Under the pieces are notes generated by a model. That model was not told the DNA's origin and searched no databases. It was given only the letters and a program-made list of their open reading frames with translations. From assembly GCA_021776775.1 (NCBI GenBank), contig JAJFFE010000231.1, positions 110,944-174,943 of the forward strand: a stretch of 64,000 bases of DNA. Reading direction: 5' to 3'. Positions within the stretch are counted from its first letter, which is position 1; the number at the start of each line of letters is the position of its first letter. The translations under genes and the position numbers were made by a program. Origin of the DNA: Planctomycetota bacterium (GTDB lineage Bacteria; Planctomycetota; UBA8108; UBA1146; JAJFFE01). Positions 60,214 to 64,000 of the stretch are shown one piece after another.

Positions 60214-63084
60214 TCAACCGGCGCGGGAAGGGTTTAGCGACCGGCCGTGCTCTATACATTTCGCACAGAGTTCCTGACCGTTCAGGAGGCAGTCGGCGGC
60301 CGCCCCGGTTTCAAGGTGCCCGTGCGCGACTCGACCCGACTCGTCCCCGTTCTTGAACCCGCCGACGACCAGCCGGACCCATTGTCGGTTGGACGACTCG
60401 CCCCCGTGAGCCCACGCCATCGCAAAGCCGTCCGACTCGCCCCCGGAGGCTTCGTGAGGCTGAATCGAGAACTCGATTATTGTTGGACAAGCCCTCTTCG
60501 ACCGCTCTGGACCGACGAAGCTCCCAGGGCCGATCCTCTCGTCGGGCGTGACAGTTGGCAGGGCAAAGTGCCATGTTGTGGAGGTGCTCACTTCAACGCC
60601 TGTCATCTCACGAAGTGTGCACGTTCCCTCACGTGGTTCGTTGTCCTGTTCGGAATCGAGTCCGGGATGAGAGCACACTTCGCTGTTGGTCGTATCGAAA
60701 CACTCCCGGAGCTTGTCCCTCACGCTGGCGAAGCAATCGTCCTCACCGTGCCCCGTGGTCGCAGAACAACGCAGCGTGACCGTCACCTTGTCTTCGGCGG
60801 TGCGAATCGCCCCCGGGTACTCAAGTAACGCGTCGACGAAATCTTGAATGTGCTCACCAACTTCTTCGGTCAGTTGACTATCGAAGTCGTAGTGATCGCG
60901 ACCGTGGGTTTGCGTATGTGCGTTTCGAACCGCAGCGGTTGCTTCGGCCAGGATGGGCGTACGATTCGCAGCCCCGACGCTACCGATGAGCTCGATCGTG
61001 ATCGGGTTGGTTCCCTCTTCGTTCTGCAAGTCGGCCTTGCCGCTGGCAAATAGGTCGAGGAAGAAGGTCTCAAGTTGATCCGCGTGTTCTTGGGCCAGGA
61101 CACCTTCAACGTCGTCGAAGTCCAAGTCCCAATCCCAGTCGTCGGAGTCCTCTGCCGTGTGCAATCCGACTTCTTCTGACGACTCTTGCTCCGGCTCCTC
61201 GAACTGGAGGGTCACCTCCTTGCAAAGGTTCGGTTCCTTCACCGTGATGCTGCCATCGCCCTGCTCCCCCTCGGGCGCGCGACTTGTCCGGTTCGCGATC
61301 TTGAGATCCGGGTACGCCGGCCGGCGAAAGGGGATGCGCGCCGGCAAGGAGGGGAGAGCGGAGTCTGGCTCGAGCGTCACGGTCAAGACGGTACCTACGG
61401 GCTCCTCCGGACGCTCCTCCTCGATCACCAACTCCGGAGTGAACTTGCACACCGGGTCGTCCTTGGTGATGTCCGCGGACCACTTGACGTCGGTGATTCC
61501 ATCCCCGGCGTCGTGGCCGGAGAACGGCATGAAGCGACCGCCAAAGCGTTCTTCGACATCGATCGTGCCGGTCACCTCTTTGACGGTGCCGCTAAAGTCG
61601 TGGGTGCCGGCTTGTTCGTCGTCGGTGTCCTGGCGCCACTTCAAGATCGCGTCGCACACGGCGATGTGGAGCGTCTTCCCCGGGTGTTCGTCCTTCCAGG
61701 ACACGCCCTTCGGCAACTCGCGCCAGTTGCGGCCACTCAGGATGTACGCCGGCTCCTCCGGGTCTTCTTCCAGTCCCAGAAATCGACGCGGCGCCAAGGT
61801 GCCGTGGTCCGCGCCTTCGATGGTGTCGAAGACTTGCGTCGCCCCGCGCACGAAGCCGATGAACAGCTTCGGTCCGTTCGTTTCCAGCTCCTTGGCCGCC
61901 TCCTCAATCTTCGGGCCCGCACGTTCGGCCAAGATGTCCGGCACCAACAACTCGTAATACAACCGCCGCCAGTTCTCGAACTCGAGCGTCTCATCCGGAG
62001 CGCCGCCTTCGTCCGACAGGAACTTCCGCGTGCCAGAGATCTCTACCTTGCACGTGTCGCCACCCGCGAGACCGAGCGCTACCTTGAAGTAGGCGACGCC
62101 GTTGTCGACTTCGACCTTGCCTTCGTACTTCTTGTTGGGCTCTTTCTCTTCGATGGTCGTCTTGGCCGCGTCGCCGACCGGGAAGACTGTCGTGGGATGG
62201 TCGGGGTCGTCGCGCTTGCTCTTCTCGATCCCGCCGGCTGCACCAGGTTCTGGCCCGTACGTGACCCGGAAATGGACTTCGGAGAGGTCGCTGGTGCTCA
62301 CCGTTCCGTCGGCTTCGAGCGCGACTTCGATGGTGACTTCGTGGCCGAGTCCGGTCTGCCCGAGATCTTCGACGTCGTAGTTCACCCACTGCTGCACGCT
62401 GCCCTTCTCGGGCGACACGAACCGGGCGCGCGCTTTGACGTCGCCCTTGATGGCGCGCTTGCGGCCGGTGGTTTGGACGTGTTCGGTGATTTCGTACGGG
62501 CCGTCGGGGACGATGCGGAAGCCGGGGACGAGTTCGAGGTTGAACTCGGCGGTGCCGGCGGGGATGGTCTCGCCCTGGGCATTCTTGCCTTCTTTGGCGA
62601 AGGTGCTGCGGACTTGGGTTTCGTCGCAGCCGTCTTGCTGCACCTTGAACGCGAAGTTCGAAAACGGTTTGTCGTCGGCGTCCCAGGTCACGTCGAGTCG
62701 GGCGGTGCGGGGGAGGACTTCGAACTTCTGGTTGGCGAGCTTCTGCTGCGTTCGCGCGTTGCCGTTGGGCTGTTGCACCTTGTAGAAGACGTGGTACTCC
62801 AGCAGATAACTGTCGCGCTGGTCATCGACGAGCGGCGCGTTGACGTCGCACTGAACCGTCTTGGCCGCGGCGTCGTCCGATGCTTCGTCCGAGGCGGGGC
62901 CGGCGGGCGAACCGGAATCCGCGCTCGCCACTGCAACGGTCTTCTCTTCGAACGGCTCGCCGTCGCGGAGAAACTTGAACGTGACTTCCTGGAAACGGTC
63001 CGCGCCCTTGGCGGGGATGTGCGCCGTGGCGACGAGTGACGAGTCTTCGTAGATGCGAACCGGCGGTCCCTCGACTTCGGCCAT
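60214..63084 (-). CDS. Very large acidic protein of unknown function, no signal peptide
   Basis: 956 residues, ATG two bases after the preceding stop. The sequence is acidic, strand-rich in its first 350 residues (RIYEDSSLVATAHIPAKG, VNYDVEDLGQTGLG), and contains a compact motif EFENWRRLYYELLVPD near 355-370 that starts a more helical part. Around 680-790 there is a diverged OmpA-like stretch (ITIELIGSVGAANRT, AVRNAHTQTHG). The last 100 residues include a Cys-rich end (CLLNGQELCAKCIEHG). No signal peptide or membrane helix. The build is reminiscent of multi-domain cargo proteins near spike genes, but I cannot name a family. Confidence 0.78.
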   Translation of the reverse strand: MAEVEGPPVRIYEDSSLVATAHIPAKGADRFQEVTFKFLRDGEPFEEKTVAVASADSGSPAGPASDEASDDAAAKTVQCDVNAPLVDDQRDSYLLEYHVFYKVQQPNGNARTQQKLANQKFEVLPRTARLDVTWDADDKPFSNFAFKVQQDGCDETQVRSTFAKEGKNAQGETIPAGTAEFNLELVPGFRIVPDGPYEITEHVQTTGRKRAIKGDVKARARFVSPEKGSVQQWVNYDVEDLGQTGLGHEVTIEVALEADGTVSTSDLSEVHFRVTYGPEPGAAGGIEKSKRDDPDHPTTVFPVGDAAKTTIEEKEPNKKYEGKVEVDNGVAYFKVALGLAGGDTCKVEISGTRKFLSDEGGAPDETLEFENWRRLYYELLVPDILAERAGPKIEEAAKELETNGPKLFIGFVRGATQVFDTIEGADHGTLAPRRFLGLEEDPEEPAYILSGRNWRELPKGVSWKDEHPGKTLHIAVCDAILKWRQDTDDEQAGTHDFSGTVKEVTGTIDVEERFGGRFMPFSGHDAGDGITDVKWSADITKDDPVCKFTPELVIEEERPEEPVGTVLTVTLEPDSALPSLPARIPFRRPAYPDLKIANRTSRAPEGEQGDGSITVKEPNLCKEVTLQFEEPEQESSEEVGLHTAEDSDDWDWDLDFDDVEGVLAQEHADQLETFFLDLFASGKADLQNEEGTNPITIELIGSVGAANRTPILAEATAAVRNAHTQTHGRDHYDFDSQLTEEVGEHIQDFVDALLEYPGAIRTAEDKVTVTLRCSATTGHGEDDCFASVRDKLRECFDTTNSEVCSHPGLDSEQDNEPREGTCTLREMTGVEVSTSTTWHFALPTVTPDERIGPGSFVGPERSKRACPTIIEFSIQPHEASGGESDGFAMAWAHGGESSNRQWVRLVVGGFKNGDESGRVAHGHLETGAAADCLLNGQELCAKCIEHGRSLNPSRAG

Positions 63085-63086
63085 GG

Positions 63087-63362
63087 CTACCGGGTCTCCC
63101 GAAGCTGCTCGCCCACTTCCGTGGCCATGGCGCGAAGGCTGTCGAGGTCGGTTGTCTCACCCGCACCATGGGGCCCGGTCGACGCATCGATCACTTCGAT
63201 GTCACACACGAGATGAAGCGGTTCTTCGGCCTCGACCAACGGAGTGAGACATGCAGGTACCTCCGCTTCGACTTCGAAGTTCGGCTCGGCCGGTCGCGGC
63301 ACCACGAAGCGGTGCTTTCGATTGAGCCCAAGTCCGGCCTGGCCGCCCGACGATCTTGCCAT
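63087..63362 (-). CDS. Small unknown protein, possibly the end of a frameshifted gene
   Basis: 91 residues ending two bases before the 956-residue gene. The frame reads well from KHRFVVPRPAEPNFEVEAEV through HLVCDIEVIDAS, but its ATG has no good ribosome-binding site. Another frame just upstream (from ATG 63405) reads MTTPFADLSVEWIRNGKIVG, which also looks coding, so a single-base shift near 63345 may split one gene of about 105 codons. Strand-rich content; no family recognised. First gene of the operon running to 56734. Confidence 0.5.
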   Translation of the reverse strand: MARSSGGQAGLGLNRKHRFVVPRPAEPNFEVEAEVPACLTPLVEAEEPLHLVCDIEVIDASTGPHGAGETTDLDSLRAMATEVGEQLRETR

Positions 63363-63593
63363 TGCGAATCCATTCGACAGAGAGGTCGGCGAATGGGGTC
63401 GTCATCGTTGACGACCGATCCCGCCACCTGCCGATGCGCACGCGGTGTTGATCCGTGGACAAGATTTTTCAAAGTGGTCGAAATTGCGGGAGAACAACCG
63501 AAACGAACCTGGGGCACGCCAACCATGACCGCCCCGCGCCAGCGGTTGAGCCGGCGCTCAAATCGCGGTGATGACCGCCTGCGCCGGGTCACG

Positions 63594-63649
63594 GCAAGGC
63601 GTCAATACGCAACTGAGCGTGTCCGGGGCTGGGTCGCCGCCGCAGCTGA
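63594..63649 (-). pseudogene. Orphan dockerin C-terminal tail
   Basis: A minus-strand stretch reads SCGGDPAPDTLSCVLTPC. This matches the tail that follows the dockerins elsewhere in the window, for example CGADPTPDALDCATYTPCP in the stand-alone dockerin and CGVDPVTTLSCVSFSACP in the triple cohesin-like protein. The dockerin calcium loops that should precede it are missing, and the frame runs on past the usual terminal CP. It is best read as a decayed remnant of a dockerin gene. Confidence 0.5.
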
Positions 63650-63859
63650 CGGGTCCGGGGGCTAGAGAAGAAGGATCCGCGTCAGCGATTCGAACGACGC
63701 CGCAAACGCCGAGCGAAGCAAGAGACCGACTCGGCTCGTGCAAACGATGTCGACGCGGCCGAGTCGCCCCCCGACGTCCCGTTCAACCCTGGGGGGTCAC
63801 GGGGCAAGAACCTGAACGCCATGCCTGGCTACGCCAAAACTCCAACCTATGTGTCCGGG

Positions 63860-63978
63860 CTAGTGTCCTGTTTCACAAGTTCCTTAACCATTCGTCGGGC
63901 CTCGTCCGCCCTGGCGTTGTTGCAGCTCCTCGAAGGAGTTACTAATCCGACTTGCGTCCCTGCGCCTAGCCAGGACGG
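63860..63978 (+). repeat. Structured interspersed repeat, copy 2
   Basis: Same three blocks and orientation as copy 1 at 15276-15424: 23 nt at 63860-63882 (CTAGTGTCCTGTTTCACAAG and 3 more), CTGGCGTTGTTGCAGCTCCT at 63911-63930 and GCGCCTAGCCAG at 63962-63973. CCGCCCTGGC (63906-63915) pairs with GCCAGGACGG (63969-63978) with one mismatch. Compared with copy 1, several stem positions differ on both arms so that pairing is kept. Block spacing is shorter (114 against 140 bp). Confidence 0.6.
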
Positions 63979-64000
63979 TCGAATTCCTCGACGACTATGT

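Larger units (their letters stand above)
63363..64000. other. Terminal region: dockerin remnant and repeat copy
   Basis: About 640 bp at the right edge. It contains the possible 5' end of the split small gene (63362-63405), an orphan dockerin tail (63594-63649) and the second structured repeat (63860-63978). No intact gene was found on either strand. Confidence 0.5.

Noticed and set aside
61186..63039. 617-codon open frame on the plus strand
   Set aside because: Antisense to the 956-residue gene, low-complexity Arg/Leu/Val composition, and no motif or ribosome-binding site.
57798..63084. Prophage or intact contractile injection locus
   Set aside because: Only a tail-fibre-like shaft repeat was found. 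No sheath, tube, baseplate, terminase, capsid or ATPase gene is present, so the locus cannot be called a phage or an injection system from this window.

Overview
The window looks like a chromosomal segment of a large-genome, GC-rich planctomycete-type bacterium (inference from gene content; no rRNA or other taxonomic marker was seen). The signs are: secreted proteins ending in type I dockerin-like repeats, FG-GAP/UnbV (CRTAC1-like) proteins, ECF sigma factors of the Sigma70_ECF kind placed directly upstream of transmembrane Ser/Thr protein kinases, and an ECF sigma factor fused to a very long repeat domain. No tRNA, rRNA, CRISPR array or recognisable transposase was found.

Layout. 1-9.4 kb (minus strand): three dockerin proteins, then an ECF sigma/kinase pair whose kinase carries an FGE-like domain with a PDZ inside it, then a cohesin-like/dockerin protein. 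9.6-15.2 kb (plus): an alpha/beta hydrolase and the sigma factor fused to about a dozen carboxypeptidase-regulatory-like repeats. 15.3-17.3 kb: a structured repeat and an unknown secreted protein. 18-22.4 kb: a signalling island with four single-domain response regulators, a REC-HisKA-HATPase kinase and a frameshifted second kinase. 22.5-30.6 kb: a lipoprotein hydrolase, a VWA protein, and a TPR/FG-GAP/FG-GAP group. 30.7-34.7 kb: sigma factor plus WD40-like kinase. 35-38.2 kb: a mosaic secreted protein ending in a parallel beta-helix, with a strong terminator. 38.5-41.9 kb (minus): OmpA/peptidoglycan-binding protein without a signal peptide, a transglutaminase-like cysteine-peptidase protein, and a lipoprotein. 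42.4-44.6 kb: a stand-alone dockerin and a triple cohesin-like/dockerin protein. 44.7-48.8 kb: sigma factor plus TPR kinase. 49.1-50.4 kb: HAF-repeat dockerin protein. 50.6-54.7 kb (minus): sigma factor plus a kinase whose FGE-like domain holds a whole FG-GAP beta-propeller. 54.9-56.5 kb: a lipoprotein. 56.7-63.4 kb (minus): a tight operon of large proteins without signal peptides, one with tail-fibre-like coiled-coil repeats. The window ends with an orphan dockerin tail and a second copy of the structured repeat.

How the parts may work together (inference). Four sigma/kinase pairs, each with a different C-terminal sensor, probably report on the cell surface or periplasm and feed transcription. 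The dockerin and cohesin-like proteins look like a surface-assembly set sharing a Cys-Pro carboxy-terminus. The 38.5-41.9 kb and 56.7-63.4 kb groups resemble cargo or spike components of a contractile or type VI-like delivery system, but no sheath, tube or baseplate gene is present here, so this stays a hypothesis.
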